Source: Forficula auricularia
Taxonomy: Eukaryota > Arthropoda > Insecta > Dermaptera > Forficulidae
DNA: 64,000 bases
Assembly (NCBI GenBank): GCA_024734495.1
Contig: JALMQS010000128.1
Span: forward strand, 19,719,573-19,783,572
Direction of reading: 5' to 3'
Shown: positions 1-9,721 of the stretch, piece by piece
How the letters are laid out: each line of letters starts with the position of its first letter
How positions within the stretch are numbered: position 1 is the first letter of the stretch
Made by a program: the position numbers and the translations under genes
Notes under the pieces: model-generated
What the model was told of the DNA's origin: nothing
Database searches by the model: none
The model's input: the letters and a program-made list of their open reading frames with translations, nothing else

Positions 1-262
1 AGTCGTGGGGCTGTGATCTTAAATGTCCTCGACCTGAGGGCAGTCTTATGTCGTAGACATACCAGGGATCTTGATCTTAATGAAGGACCAGTAAGTAGCT
101 CCGCCAAATAGGAAGGAGACCCCGAAATAAGGACCCTATGGACAAACCTCTGGTATCTAACATTTATATAATTAGGTAGGCTGAAGCCTAATACCTCTAC
201 TACCCGGTCAGAAATATGATCCATATGGCCCAGGTCGTAAATGTATCTTATGCACGAATTAA
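1..262. other. unassigned sequence at left edge
   Basis: No open frame, repeat copy or RNA motif was recognised here. It precedes the first relic of the exon-4 repeat. Confidence 0.4.
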
Positions 263-349
263 TGTGTTACATAACTCTGTGTACGCTTTATAGCTCTTGG
301 CAAATGGCGGTAACAAAAATAAATTTTATTTATAGATATTTTAAATTGT
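263..349 (+). pseudogene. relic of the family's exon 4 (left part, split by a PLE)
   Basis: This matches the last exon of the four-exon gene on the minus strand near 33.3 kb, including the preceding acceptor (tttatag) and the stretch coding L-L-A-N-G. Relative to that open copy it lacks one base between the GGC codon and the ATT-TTA-AAT-TGT codons, so the frame is broken. The exon is cut at 349/350 by a Penelope-like element and resumes at 2462. Confidence 0.6.
338..349. repeat. left target-site duplication of PLE
   Basis: The 12-mer attttaaattgt occurs here and at 2450-2461, immediately outside the PLE. Homologous copies at 20.8 kb and 33.3 kb have it once, which gives the pre-insertion sequence. 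Confidence 0.85.
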
Positions 350-350
350 A

Positions 351-745
351 GAGGTTGTCCTCTGCTTGATGCAAATAAACATACACACATATATATATCG
401 AGATGATATATCTGTTTATATATATATATATATATATATATTATTTATTTGTTTGAGACTATAGTTTCGAAGACTTGGTCTTCATCATCAGTCTTTCTTC
501 AATTATAAATGTTTTTCATGGAGTCAATATCATATGGATATTGAAAACTTGGTGTTCCTTCGTCACTGCTGTTCGGCTAGGAACTAATAAAGACATTCTA
601 TTCGGGTTCACATTCAAATATAACAATATGTTTCCCTTTCTCCTTTCTCCTTAGAAAGGCGACCAAAAGAAGGGTTTTTCTTTTTTCTTTTATCGTTTGT
701 TAGCAAACATCTTAAGCAGATTACTATTGGATAACTCTATTTGAT
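351..745 (-). repeat. inverted copy of the PLE 3' end (left arm)
   Basis: Read on the minus strand this repeats 2012-2391: the last endonuclease codons, an A-rich stretch, the hammerhead-like core and the end sequence gaggacaacctc. The two arms could fold into a long hairpin around the coding region. A (TA)n run at about 416-440 is longer than in the right arm. Confidence 0.85.
452..498 (-). ncRNA. hammerhead-type ribozyme motif (left PLE arm)
   Basis: Minus-strand copy of the motif at 2261-2306. The core CTGATGA, the six-base-pair stem II (GAAGAC/GTCTTC) and GAAA are unchanged. Minimal type I hammerheads with a very short stem III are known from Penelope-like elements. Confidence 0.65.
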
Positions 746-1595
746 ATTTAAGGCAGAACATTCTATTCAAAACTCAATCGAACTTATAGACAAAATTAAA
801 GATATTAAAATTCCTAATAATACGAAGCTTCTATCCTTAGATATCACGAGTCTTTTCACTAATATACCGCCAAACGAAACAAAACAATTAGTAGACAAAA
901 TTATTTTCAGGTCAGTGGGCCTAAACAACCTGGAAAAAATGGATCTAAGCAGTTTGGTCCACACATGTATCAACCACAATTTCTTTCAATTTGGGAACAA
1001 ATTTTATGAACAAAAGGAAGGATTATCAATAGGATCTCCATTGTCTCCGTTATTAGCAGAAATATTCTTAAATGATTTTGAAAATAAATTCCTTGACAAT
1101 GAAAAATATTCAAAAAACATTATATACTATTATCGATACGTAGATGATATAATTTTACTATGGGGAGGAACAAATAGACAATTAGACACATTTATAGAAT
1201 ATATAAATAATCTTCATGAGAAAATTAAATTCACAGTAGAGAAAGAAAAAGAGAAAATACTATATTTTTTAGATTTAAAAATAAATATTTCCGGAAATAA
1301 GCACAATTTTGAAATTTATAGAAAACCCACAGCTACTGACATTGTAATACATAAAAATTCTTGTAGACCAATGTCACATAAACAAGCAGCCTTCCATTCA
1401 ATGATACATAGACTAATAAATATACCTCTATCAGAAAAAGCATACTCACAAGAATTAGAGACAATTAAAGAAATCGCGGTAAATAATGGGTACGAAGCAA
1501 GCCTTATAGTCCAAATGTTAATTAAAAAAATTGAAAAATTAACCCTGGAATCAGTATATTCACAAAAGAATGAAAAAGAAAAAGAAAATCCTTGA
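741..1595 (+). CDS. Penelope-type reverse transcriptase (N-terminally truncated)
   Basis: This frame codes for the central and C-terminal part of a Penelope reverse transcriptase. Visible landmarks are the LLSLDITSLFTNIP block near residue 30 (first catalytic aspartate region), the GLSIGSPLSPLLAEIF block near residue 95, the catalytic YYRYVDDI motif near residue 130, and the downstream FLDLKI block near residue 175. There is no ATG at the left end; the frame begins where the inverted arm stops, so the N-terminal third of a normal PLE protein is absent. It ends in a single TGA at 1593-1595. The same frame reopens directly into the endonuclease, so the stop is either a disabling mutation or a readthrough site; mutation is simpler. 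This copy could not make a complete enzyme. Confidence 0.85.
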   Translation: MIFKAEHSIQNSIELIDKIKDIKIPNNTKLLSLDITSLFTNIPPNETKQLVDKIIFRSVGLNNLEKMDLSSLVHTCINHNFFQFGNKFYEQKEGLSIGSPLSPLLAEIFLNDFENKFLDNEKYSKNIIYYYRYVDDIILLWGGTNRQLDTFIEYINNLHEKIKFTVEKEKEKILYFLDLKINISGNKHNFEIYRKPTATDIVIHKNSCRPMSHKQAAFHSMIHRLINIPLSEKAYSQELETIKEIAVNNGYEASLIVQMLIKKIEKLTLESVYSQKNEKEKENP

Positions 1596-2072
1596 ATAGT
1601 TCTCCCATATTATGGACAAATTTCGGAAAAATTAAAACAAAAAATGAAAAAATTAGGGTTCAAAACAGTATTCAAAACTCCAATTACTCTAGGAAAAGAT
1701 TTAGGTTCAAATAAAAAAGACAAATTACCAAATATAGAAAAAGAAGGGGTTTATAGTTTGAAATGCAAAGATTGCGAAGCAATCTATGTAGGGAAGACCG
1801 AGAGAAATCTGAAAATTCGATTAAATGAACACATAAGAGATTTTAAAAATAAAAAGTGCGAAAATTCTTTTGCAGAACATTTAAATTCAAACAATCACTC
1901 CTTCCCAGAAGGTATTAGATTAATAAAAGGAGAAAAGAACCCAAAATTAATTAGCGCAATCGAATCTTTAGAAATTTTGAAATCATTCAATAGAAATTCA
2001 AAACTCTGTTTGAACAATCAAATAGAGTTATCCAATAGTAATCTGCTTAAGATGTTTGCTAACAAAAGATAA
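1596..2072 (+). CDS. GIY-YIG endonuclease domain of the PLE
   Basis: In frame with the reverse transcriptase after a TGA codon. It opens with a linker typical of PLEs (VLPYYGQISEKLKQKMKKLG), then the nuclease: GVYSLKCKDCEAIYVGKT, with the paired cysteines and the Y...YVG core, the arginine-containing LKIRLNEH helix, and a conserved acidic IESLEIL helix toward the end. GIY-YIG nucleases nick the target to prime reverse transcription in this class. The first in-frame methionine is at 1644, but the linker upstream shows that the domain is part of the longer polyprotein. The end of the frame falls inside the inverted-repeat arm. Confidence 0.85.
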   Translation: MVLPYYGQISEKLKQKMKKLGFKTVFKTPITLGKDLGSNKKDKLPNIEKEGVYSLKCKDCEAIYVGKTERNLKIRLNEHIRDFKNKKCENSFAEHLNSNNHSFPEGIRLIKGEKNPKLISAIESLEILKSFNRNSKLCLNNQIELSNSNLLKMFANKR

Positions 2073-2391
2073 AAGAAAAAAGAAAAACCCTTCTTTTGTC
2101 AGCCTTTCTAAGGAGAAAGGAAGGAAACATATTGTTATATTTGAATGTGAACCCGAATAGAATGTCTTTATTAGTTCCTAGCCGAACAGCAGTGACGAAG
2201 GAACACCAAGTTTTCAATATCCATATGATATTGACTCCATGAAAAACATTTATAATTGAAGAAAGACTGATGATGAAGACCAAGTCTTCGAAACTATAGT
2301 CTCAAACAAATAAATAATATATATACAGATATATCATCTCGATATATATATATGTGTGTATGTTTATTTGCATCAAGCAGAGGACAACCTC
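2012..2391 (+). repeat. PLE 3' end (right arm of the inverted repeat)
   Basis: Plus-strand partner of 351-745. It contains the endonuclease C-terminus, an A-rich spacer, the hammerhead-like motif and the element end. A third, shorter copy lies at 16927-17135 on the minus strand. Confidence 0.85.
2261..2306 (+). ncRNA. hammerhead-type ribozyme motif in PLE 3' end
   Basis: The three conserved parts are in order: CTGATGA at 2267-2273, a hairpin of GAAGAC (2275-2280) and GTCTTC (2284-2289) closed by CAA, then GAAA at 2290-2293. A very short stem III (CTATAG) and a TC cleavage-site dinucleotide at 2300-2301 follow, and GA/TC can close stem I. This is the minimal type I layout reported from PLEs. 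Cleavage activity is inferred only from the conserved core. Confidence 0.7.
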
Positions 2392-2449
2392 TTTGTTTCT
2401 CTTTGTGAATCAACAACTCTGCTACTCTCGACAAAACAAAAACTTTTCA

Positions 2450-2461
2450 ATTTTAAATTGT
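2450..2461. repeat. right target-site duplication of PLE
   Basis: Second copy of attttaaattgt, matching 338-349. Confidence 0.85.
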
Positions 2462-2794
2462 GATTACGAGCTAATCAGATTTGAGTTGAAATCAAATCAA
2501 AAATAAAGGGATGGGGGAGGTGGCTAAAAATTTGAACCTTTTGACCTTTGTCCTACTTAAACTAAATTTTTCGAAATCGAATGTTTTCTACATTTGATTC
2601 AATCGCGAATCAAATGTATGAAATTTTTGTGAAATATTGAGTGAAAATAATATCTTAATTTCTATATTTCTAACTTGAAATAATGATGTTAAATAAATTT
2701 TATAATTTTTCTCATTAGTATATCAAAGGACAATTGATATACTAACGAGAATTGTTTCGACCGCTCTTTTTGAAAAAGATATATATATCGCGAG
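2462..2794 (+). repeat. exon-4 relic (right part) and downstream repeat
   Basis: Continues the exon-4 relic from the PLE insertion point: the codons for DYELIRFELKSNQK and then TAA are readable. The following sequence to the (AT)n tract near 2780 matches 20860-21190 closely, including the shared insertion boundary after ttcgaa. It is therefore a duplicate of the same region found at 20.8 kb. Confidence 0.65.
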
Positions 2795-2985
2795 ACTAAT
2801 GCGGATGACGCTATTGGAGTCTGCGGAGTCTGGACCAAGAGAGAAAAAGATGTGATTTATTTAGCTACAATCCAACGTCATTTCGCTTATAGCCCGCATG
2901 ACATTTGGATGGATCACCAAATGAATTTGAAATCCAAGATGTTATATATATAATCTCCCAGTCCAGAGCGCTTGATCTATTAGCA
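2795..2985 (-). mobile_element. inverted fragment of the LINE 5' end
   Basis: Reverse complement of the 5' untranslated part of the LINE at 21.66-21.9 kb. It joins the (AT)n tract at the same point as the inverted fragment at 21192-21425, so the junction was duplicated together with its flank rather than formed twice. Confidence 0.7.
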
Positions 2986-3020
2986 AGATAATAAATAAAT
3001 TAACATTATGAGTCCACTTC

Positions 3021-3325
3021 TCAAGGGTGAATAGCCCTCCCGACATTCCTCACGAACGATTGATAGCTACCACCAAAAAAGTTTATATTTGAACAATTTT
3101 TAATAATTAGGTCAGGTATGCGATCAATAGGCCCATAGCGGACGTTAGCTATTCGTAGATCTTTTACAGTTGAGTAGTCTATTGAGACTAAGGCCTGGTC
3201 AAGGACATGTAAAATAGAACTCCTCCAGCAGCTCGGGGCATCAATAAGACCATTAAGAATTTTATAGAAGAAGCACAGGTCAGTTACTTGTCTGCGAGCG
3301 ATAAGGCTTTGGGTACCAAGATGTT
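3021..3325 (-). pseudogene. LINE ORF2 C-terminal fragment
   Basis: On the minus strand a frame reads LGTQSLIARRQVTDLCFFY, then KILNGLIDAPSCWRSSI, and ends at TGA (3021-3023). The SL..RR...DL.F.YKILNG.ID.P pattern is the conserved tail of reverse-transcriptase ORFs in many arthropod LINEs, just before the 3' untranslated region. Only about 100 codons remain. The frame breaks upstream of 3325, and no reverse-transcriptase core is nearby. Confidence 0.7.
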
Positions 3326-3489
3326 CGTAGACCTTATCTGTACTTTTGTCTTGAAAGCTAGTTCTCCTACTATATTTACAGAAAATACGCTCACTTTCTC
3401 CAACCTGTTGATATGCAAGTCAAAATTGGGTGCCCAGCTGACAAAACCACTTTTTTCATGCACGATTACAATACTTGACCATATCCTGT

Positions 3490-3544
3490 AAGGTAAAGTA
3501 AAAAATCATCAAAATCGGTTCACAATTGGCGAAGATATGAGGTA
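3490..3544 (-). repeat. half of the 'gaggaggttctc' repeat, left of a SINE
   Basis: The phrases tcaaaatcggttcac and gatatgaggta recur at 49.0 and 49.15 kb and, inverted, at 9.4, 9.7 and 11.8 kb. The repeat resumes at 3773 after the SINE. Confidence 0.6.
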
Positions 3545-3772
3545 TTTTTTTATTTTTTTTATTTATTTAATGTCACCGGGAACAAAGCCCATTTAGACAG
3601 CACATAAGTAAAGTGTTAGTAGGGTTAGTGAGGGAGCCGAGTTTTTAGCTGGTAGAAATTTTTATTTGCCAGCCAGGATCGAATCCCGGCCTCCGACTCC
3701 AACATCGTCATAATCGATCGATGCCCAAGCGAGGCCAGTGCGTTAGCCGACTGAGCCAACCCGACTCCCGAA
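3545..3772 (-). mobile_element. tRNA-derived SINE with 8-bp target duplication
   Basis: On the minus strand the element begins with a tRNA-like head. TGGCTCAGTCGGCTAACGC resembles box A, and GGATTCGATCC resembles box B of the RNA polymerase III internal promoter. It ends in an A-rich tail, seen as a T-rich run at 3545-3565. The 8-mer atgaggta flanks it at 3537-3544 and 3773-3780. It sits inside a dispersed repeat, which gives the empty site by comparison with other copies. Not a functional tRNA. Confidence 0.8.
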
Positions 3773-3845
3773 ATGAGGTAACATAGTCACAAAAAAAAAC
3801 AGTCGCATTGAGAACCTCCTCCTTTTTTGAAGTCGGTTTTTTTTT
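3773..3845 (-). repeat. remaining half of the 'gaggaggttctc' repeat
   Basis: Contains gagaacctcctcc and ends in gaagtcggtt, as do copies at 9.6, 11.7, 49.05 and 49.2 kb. Confidence 0.6.
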
Positions 3846-4609
3846 AAAGAAAATAATTCTTTATTAAACAAATGAAATATATTTAATTACGGTTAGTTAT
3901 CTATAAGAAATGGTTTGTCGTTGCCATTACTCATCCCATGGACCCTGCCCTTGGTGGGGGGTTCTGAACCAAGAAACCCCCCTCCCGTGGCTACGCCTCA
4001 GTAACTATGTGTGTCGGCTTCAGAAATTAGGTATATAAATGTTTTATAGATATCTATCAATATAAAGAAAGAAATTTTAAATTATATTTAAAAAATTTGA
4101 AAATAATTAATTGGTTTACTTCATATCCACAGAACTTGGATAAATTCAAATACTCTTAACTTTTAGGAAAATTTTGTATTCGGTATTTTTAAATAATAAA
4201 TTATTAACAAATGTTTCGTTAAATTATTTTAAAAAAATGTTTAACGTAGATCTTGGCTATATTAATTTTACCCTTCAAATTTGAATGATATTTAGGAGAC
4301 AATGGAAAAACAAAAATAAATAAATAAATAATTGAAAATTAAATTACAAGGTTCATTTTTATTTTCAATAGATAGTTTTTAATATAATATATTACAGTTA
4401 GAACAAATTGTTCAGATAATATTTACACAAACAAACTAAAAAGTAATTTAAATATTGTAAAAGTGATAAGTGATATATTTGAAAAGCTGTTTTCAATCGT
4501 CATTCAAACGCATCCCACGTGAAATAGAAAAATTTGACAGGGCCGTAATATTTTAATGTAAAACATCGAGATTATTTAGGTTTAGTATTACTACGAAACT
4601 CATCTATAT
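3846..4609. other. AT-rich spacer without recognised features
   Basis: No open frame or repeat copy is supported. A short C/G-rich patch near 3950-4010 has a possible inverted arrangement (ggggggttctgaacc / ggttc..accccc on the other strand) that I could not assign. Confidence 0.4.
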
Positions 4610-5533
4610 CAGTGATTCTCAAAGTGGGGGTCGCGAAAAATATTTAGAGGTTGCATAAAAATTGATGTGAGATCAATTTTTTTTTCAAATATTTTATAAA
4701 TTTTCTATGAATTCTGATTAGAAATAAAAAATTATATAAATATTTTAATATGATTAAACCTCACATTAAATTTAAGTAATTTAAAATATGTTTAATATAT
4801 ATATTTAAGTTAATGTCGAAACATATATTAAATAGGATATTTTGTTCAAACATGTACCAAAGAAATGTTATTAATTTTTATCGATGCAAGAAAAATATCT
4901 GTTAATACCTAATCAAAATTATGAGTGTTTCAATTCAATTAATAAAATAAATTAATTCATACAAACTGATTTTTAAACATTAGTTTTATTACGTTTCTTA
5001 AAGCAATTGAACCACCTAAGTTAACGTAATCAATAATTTCTTATGTTAATTCTACATATTTAGAAAATTATTTCGGCACGCCCTCGAAGCTCGGCCTTCC
5101 GGGATCTCGACACAAAGTCTAAATCAAAAATTTATAGTTTTAGTAACAGAAATCAAGTTATAAATATTAATGTTACATTGGTCTAATGGCTAGAGCTGAT
5201 CCCCTTAGTTCAAGAGTTCGTCGGTTCCATTCTAGGCAAGAGGGTAATTTTTTTAGAGAAATTTCTCTAAACGTTGTTACAAATTAATCTATACAAATAA
5301 ATATAGTATTTTTTGAAAAGGAAAAATAATAAAATAATTTTCTAAATATGTAGAATGAACATAAGAAATTATTGATTACGTTATCTTTCGTGATTCAATT
5401 GCTTTAAATTAAGTCACTCTGAATTTAAATTAAACACCCACTCCAGCAAGTTGTCCCAATTTTTTGGGAGATACGTTGAAATTTTTAAGTCTAAAAAAGT
5501 GTAGGTCGGGGCCAAAAAGTTTGAGAAACACAG
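4610..5533. mobile_element. non-autonomous hAT-type element
   Basis: The left end CAGTGATTCTCAAAG and the reverse complement of the right end, CTGTGTTTCTCAAAC, are imperfect terminal inverted repeats of the hAT kind. The flanking 8-mers atctatat and acctttat agree at six of eight positions, consistent with an old target duplication. No transposase frame is inside. A 70-bp internal inverted repeat (5003-5072 and 5331-5403) surrounds a weak tRNA-like segment. Confidence 0.6.
5165..5250 (+). repeat. weak tRNA-like segment
   Basis: TGGTCTAATGGCTAGAGC resembles box A, and a degenerate box B (cggttccattct) follows. It lies between the two arms of an internal inverted repeat and could be a decayed SINE head. 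Confidence 0.35.
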
Positions 5534-5999
5534 ACCTTTATCATAAAACATGCAGTTCCAACTTATAGTTCAAATCATTACAATGACGACATGTCACACT
5601 CAAAGAACAATCACAATTTATAAATATTACTTTACTTTCTATTATACTAGATCATTTATTAATAATCTATTAACTCCAGTCATTTGAGCTTAACTTGTCG
5701 ATATATAACTCCTTTTGAAACACGGTTAAAAATAAAGTAAAAAATGTAAATTTTTTATATGATTACAATAGAAATAGATACGATATTTACAAGATTGCTT
5801 ATAAAGTAAAAAAATTAATATATTATATTCGTAAAATCACATTTTTTATCTCTTGCAAAAATAAAAAAATAAAATGAAACTACTTTTTTCATGTTTTAAT
5901 TAAATACGTATTAGTAAAAAATATGTTGTAAGATTATAATACTGGTAATATTACTAAAAAGAAGATTTTTTTTAAATCTTAGTCTAGTTTTAGATGAGA
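5534..5999. other. AT-rich spacer
   Basis: No gene or repeat recognised. This is presumably 3' flank of the minus-strand gene ending at 6000. Confidence 0.4.
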
Positions 6000-7123
6000 T
6001 TACCGGTTAATATGTTTAGATTTTTGTTTTTTTCCATTATTCTCGTATAGCCTTTGTTTAGCCTGCGCGTCGAACTCTGAGCGTAGTTTTTTATATTGAT
6101 CAAGTTCTGTTTTAGGTAATCGTGGATAAGAACAGTCAGTGTTGAATCGTAATACATTCTCAATGTGCAGGTACGCCTGAGTGAATGAAGGACATTTTTC
6201 TTTGTTGATGTCAGTTGTAATGGAAGGTATCGGGGATAAGAAATCTGATATTATTTCATCTATTTCATTTTCAGAAAATAAAGTAGATACCGATAATGGT
6301 GAAGTACTTTGGCTATTCAGTGAATCGAGAATTGCATCAGGTGAAGAAGCTATAGGATTTTGAGCGGGAAGGTAATCAGGAACCGACGTTGATGCTGAAA
6401 GTAGAACTGGCGATGAAGTGGATTCAATTGGAGATACGGTTAGGGGCCTCTCAATTCTACCTATGTTTCTGGATTTACACCATTCACCGAAAGTTGTCTC
6501 GGGGATATTATAGATTCTTGCCACGGAATTTCTGGACTTTCCACTATCGACAAGTTTAAACATCTCCATCTTCACAACATCCGGCACCGGTGCTCTTCTC
6601 TAAATATAATAAAATATAAAATTAAACTCTTTAAAATTTTTTAAAAATAAATAAATAAGCAAAACATACCTTTTGGTCACATTTTCTAGAAATTTTCGTT
6701 GTTTCCGATAATGCTGACGTACTTTGCCTATACACTGAATCGGAAATTGCATCAGGTGAAGAAGCTATAGGATATTGAACGGGGAGGGAATCAGGAATCG
6801 ACTTTGATGCTGAAGGTAGAACTGGCGATGAAGAAGATTCAATTGGAGATACGGTTAGGGGCGAAACTGTACCTATCTTGTTACTGGATTTACGCCATCC
6901 GCGGAAAGTTGACTCGGGGATATTATAGATTCTTGCCACGGAATTTATGGACTTTCCACTATCGACAAGTTTAAACATCTCCATCTTCACAACATCCGGC
7001 ACTCGTACTCTTCTCTAAATATAATAAAATATTAAATTAAACTCTTTAAAAATTTTTAAAAATAAATAAATAAGCAAAACATACTTTTTGAGCACATTTT
7101 CTAGAAATTTTCGTTGTTTCCAT
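6000..7123 (-). CDS. three-exon gene with two psq-type helix-turn-helix exons
   Basis: Three phase-0 exons join without a stop: exon 1 7123-7085 (METTKISRKCAQK), exon 2 7014-6670 (115 codons), exon 3 6599-6000 (199 codons and TAA). Both introns are 70 bp, with GTATGT donors and TTTAG acceptors. Exons 2 and 3 each start with RR..VPDVVKMEMFKLVDSGKS and continue ..SVARIYNIPE(S/T)TF, a helix-turn-helix of the psq/CENP-B type found in pipsqueak proteins and in pogo/Tigger transposases. Each is followed by a serine/proline-rich linker (SPIES.SSPV..SAS). Exon 2 ends in ETTKISRKCDQK, a second copy of exon 1, so the gene grew by a tandem duplication of about 415 bp. Exon 3 alone has a longer tail with acidic and lysine-rich parts. 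A DNA-binding nuclear protein is likely. No DDE transposase domain is visible, so it may be a domesticated fragment or a relic. Splicing is inferred from the sequence. Confidence 0.65.
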
Positions 7124-7440
7124 TTTGAGGTTTGAACTGATGAAATAATTCAATATAACCTAAGTACACTGGACGAATGCCAAATTGTAAATGGTCCCAA
7201 GAAAAACTCTTTTAAAAATTTTTCAAAATCGATGCTGGACCCTTTCCTGAAGTTGCAAGTTTCTAGAGCGATCAAAATACCTATAAACACAGAGATAAAC
7301 GGATTAATAATAATATTTATATAATTATAAATGAATTTAAAAGACAAAATAATAAGTACTTCAGGAATACAAAAAAATAATCCAACTGTTATATTAGGCT
7401 CTTCTCCCATTGAGATATACTATATAGTAAATAATATACA
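7124..7440 (-). promoter_or_regulatory. shared upstream cassette (copy 1)
   Basis: The 300 bp upstream of exon 1 recur upstream of the equivalent first exons at 19.76 kb (plus) and 33.99 kb (minus), down to the phrase acttaggttatat(tga) just before the ATG. A transcription start is likely within it, but no core promoter motif is clear. An open frame over 7150-7410 is not preserved in the other two copies. Confidence 0.45.
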
Positions 7441-7900
7441 CTAGTCTAGCACAAATAGCTACATATTTTTATGGTAAATGATTTAAAAATAATTTTTTCT
7501 GAGATATTAATTGTGCATTTTATATGAGGAGGGTAGTTCCATGTATTTTTGTGTAAAAATTTTATCAAATAATTGATTTAATTAAATAAAATTGATCAAA
7601 TAGTCTAAGACTTATGTTAAAACATCTATTTTTTGAAACCACCCAATTTCGGTCCAAGAAAAAAATGATTATTCTCTTTGTTATTATAGAGGACCCATTT
7701 ATTGTAGTAAATTCCATTTTTCTTATTTTTTAGTTTGAAAATTCTATCATCTTCCGCATTAAATGGAACTATTTTTATTTTAAATTGCTCATGGGTCAAT
7801 TACCTACTCGAATGGATATTAAAATTTCAAATAAAAATATTTCCAATCATATAGATTGACGATGAATGTCAAATCTTCAACACTATAGTCTCAAAAAAAT
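7441..7900. repeat. dispersed repeat adjoining the upstream cassette (copy 1)
   Basis: Matches 30058-30480 and 39385-39634 with 42545-42610. This copy has no insertion, so it supplies the empty site for the hAT element at 39.6 kb: the sequence around 7690 reads ...ttatagaggaccc with a single ttatagag. Confidence 0.75.
7853..7900 (+). repeat. decayed hammerhead-like PLE end
   Basis: cactatagtctcaaa and the preceding attgacgatgaa resemble the PLE motif at 2261-2306, but CTGATGA reads TTGACGA and GAAA is lost. Not expected to be active. Confidence 0.4.
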
Positions 7901-8306
7901 AAATTATAATATATAGATTTGTATATTAGGGTGGGTGGCCTTGTATTTCAATGATATTTGAAATTTATGTTAGATAACTTGCAAATATATAATAAAAAAT
8001 TTCTGTAAAATTTGGGTTCTTTATTTTAGCATTAAAATGTGTCCCAAAAAATTTTAAATGGAAAAATTTATGTAATTTTTTTAACTAGTTGCTTATTTTA
8101 CATAACTCTTATAAAAATTGATGAAATAATTTGAAATTTGGTACAGCAGTTGGGTAGGAATATACTGTTAGAAAGTAAGCCAAGATTTGACCTGCTAAAA
8201 ATCGTCTGGTTCGCTAATACTAATACTATACATGGTGAGTTTTTTTATCTTGAGACAGTCTTATAACTTAAAAACAATATATTAAGCAATTTGAACCGCG
8301 AAAGTT
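7901..8306. other. spacer
   Basis: AT-rich, no gene recognised. The phrase gagacagtcttat occurs near 8250 and again near 8460, a short internal duplication next to the palindrome. Confidence 0.35.
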
Positions 8307-9089
8307 AATTTTAATTCTTTGTTATTTAATTTTAAACATGGACCGCAAATAGCCATTGAATCTGATTAATAAAGGAAATAATAAAGGAATAAAAATATTG
8401 ATATTTCAAATGGCTTTGGATAAAGTTTAGCAACGATCCGTTGCAGTTTATTTATCTTGAGACAGTCTTATAGCCCAAAAACAGTGCATTATATAAAAAA
8501 AGTTTTAAATAAAAGTTTATTTATATCGAGGGGTAAACTAAACTTCGCTATTGTTTGTCGACCTAGAACAAGCTTTCAAGAGTATTTCAAGGTCAACTTC
8601 TGATTTTTAATAAAAATAATTTTTAAGAAAAAAATAAAAACCGACTTCAAAAAATTAAATGCAACATATAAAATACACTAAAAGGTATAAAATAATTATT
8701 ATCTTATTTAGTTACAAATAAACGACGAAATATTAACATGAAATTACTTTTTGAAGTCGGTACCAAACAAACTATACCTATAAGCGAGCGTACCCGCCAA
8801 ACGTACTAAGTAAGATCCGAGTGCGATTCATAAAAGGTATATGTTTGGCACCAACTTCAAAAGTAATTTCATGTTAATATTTCGTCGTTTATTTATAACT
8901 AAATAAGATAATAATTATTTTATACCTTTTAGTGTATTTTATTTGTTGCATTTAATTTTTGAAGTCGGTTTTTATTTTTTTCTTAAAAATTTTTTTTATT
9001 TTAAATTTTAAAAAGATTCAAAAATTTTTCAAAATTAAATTTTAGAGAACGAAGAAAAGATTATTTTTATTATAGACAAAAGGATCAGC
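8307..9089 (+). repeat. left arm of a 2.2-kb palindrome
   Basis: Nearly identical, in reverse complement, to 9722-10503. The arm starts at ttttaattctttg and runs through gcaacgatccgttgc, a unique stretch near 8500-8600 and one palindromic MITE (8610-9000). Few differences are visible, so the two arms arose together or are kept alike by conversion. Confidence 0.9.
8610..9000. mobile_element. palindromic (foldback) MITE, copy 1
   Basis: Arms of about 150 bp, from aaaaaccgacttcaaaaaa inward to gcaac(a/t)a and a cgtttatttgtaac block, flank an asymmetric core of roughly 90 bp containing gcgagcgtacccgccaaacg. No coding capacity. Further copies lie at 9.83, 12.04, 45.83 and 48.33 kb in both orientations. 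The mobilising enzyme is unknown. Confidence 0.75.
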
Positions 9090-9721
9090 CGGGGCTCGAA
9101 TCCGGCATCTTTGCATGTGTACTGCATTGCTTTGTCATAGACATAGAGCTTTAGCTCTTATATCCACTAAGCTCCTCATCCCTGAACCCAAACTAATACT
9201 TATTGTCTATATGAATTATGGAATTTTATTTGTTGCATTTAATTTTTTGAAGTCGGTTTTATTTTTTTCTTAAAAATTATTTTTATTTTTCTCTTTTTAG
9301 TGATGTTATTAATAGTGATCATATCATCAGAACTTGACCAAATTAATATGACACCATCCATAAGACACCCCCTTACGGATAAAAAAAGAACCATCGAAAT
9401 CGGTTCATAAACAAAGAGGTTAGGTCTAAACTTTTTTTTTTTTTTTTTTTTGTGCCTATGTTACCTCATATCTCCGCCAATTGTCAACCGATTTTGAAAA
9501 TTTTTTTTGCATTGGGTCCAGTCTAGCTTCCGATTGGTCCCATTTTTTTTTCGTTTTTTTTTCATAGGTATTAGACCTTTTTTATTAGGTTTGTTTCATA
9601 TATCTTTTTTAACCGATTTCAAAAAAGGAGGAGGTTCTCTATTCGATTGAATTTTTTTTTTTTTTTTTTGTGCCTATGTTACCTCATATCTCCGCCAATT
9701 GTCAACCGATTTTGAAAATTT
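9090..9721. repeat. spacer of the 2.2-kb palindrome
   Basis: Holds a minus-strand tRNA-like segment (about 9092-9185, box-B-like GGATTCGAGCC), a partial copy of the 'catcgaaatcggttcataaac' repeat near 9300-9430, and two copies of the 'gtgcctatgttacctcatat' repeat with T-runs. The two repeat copies are in direct order, so the spacer is not itself palindromic. Confidence 0.65.

Larger units (their letters stand above)
350..2449 (+). mobile_element. Penelope-like element, 5'-truncated with inverted 3'-end copy
   Basis: The element encodes a Penelope-type reverse transcriptase followed by a GIY-YIG endonuclease on the plus strand. Its left end is not a normal 5' end: about 390 bp (351-745) is an inverted copy of the element's own 3' end, including the last codons of the endonuclease and a hammerhead-like motif. 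The reverse transcriptase starts abruptly after this copy, so its N-terminal part is missing. The insertion is bounded by the 12-bp duplication attttaaattgt. PLEs are known for complex arrangements with terminal repeats in direct or inverted order. The copy is recent enough that its boundaries are exact, but an in-frame TGA separates its two domains. Confidence 0.85.

Noticed and set aside
7150..7410. 86-codon minus-strand frame upstream of the psq-type gene
   Set aside because: The frame exists only because of a deletion in this copy of the upstream cassette. It is interrupted in the copies at 19.5 and 34.2 kb.
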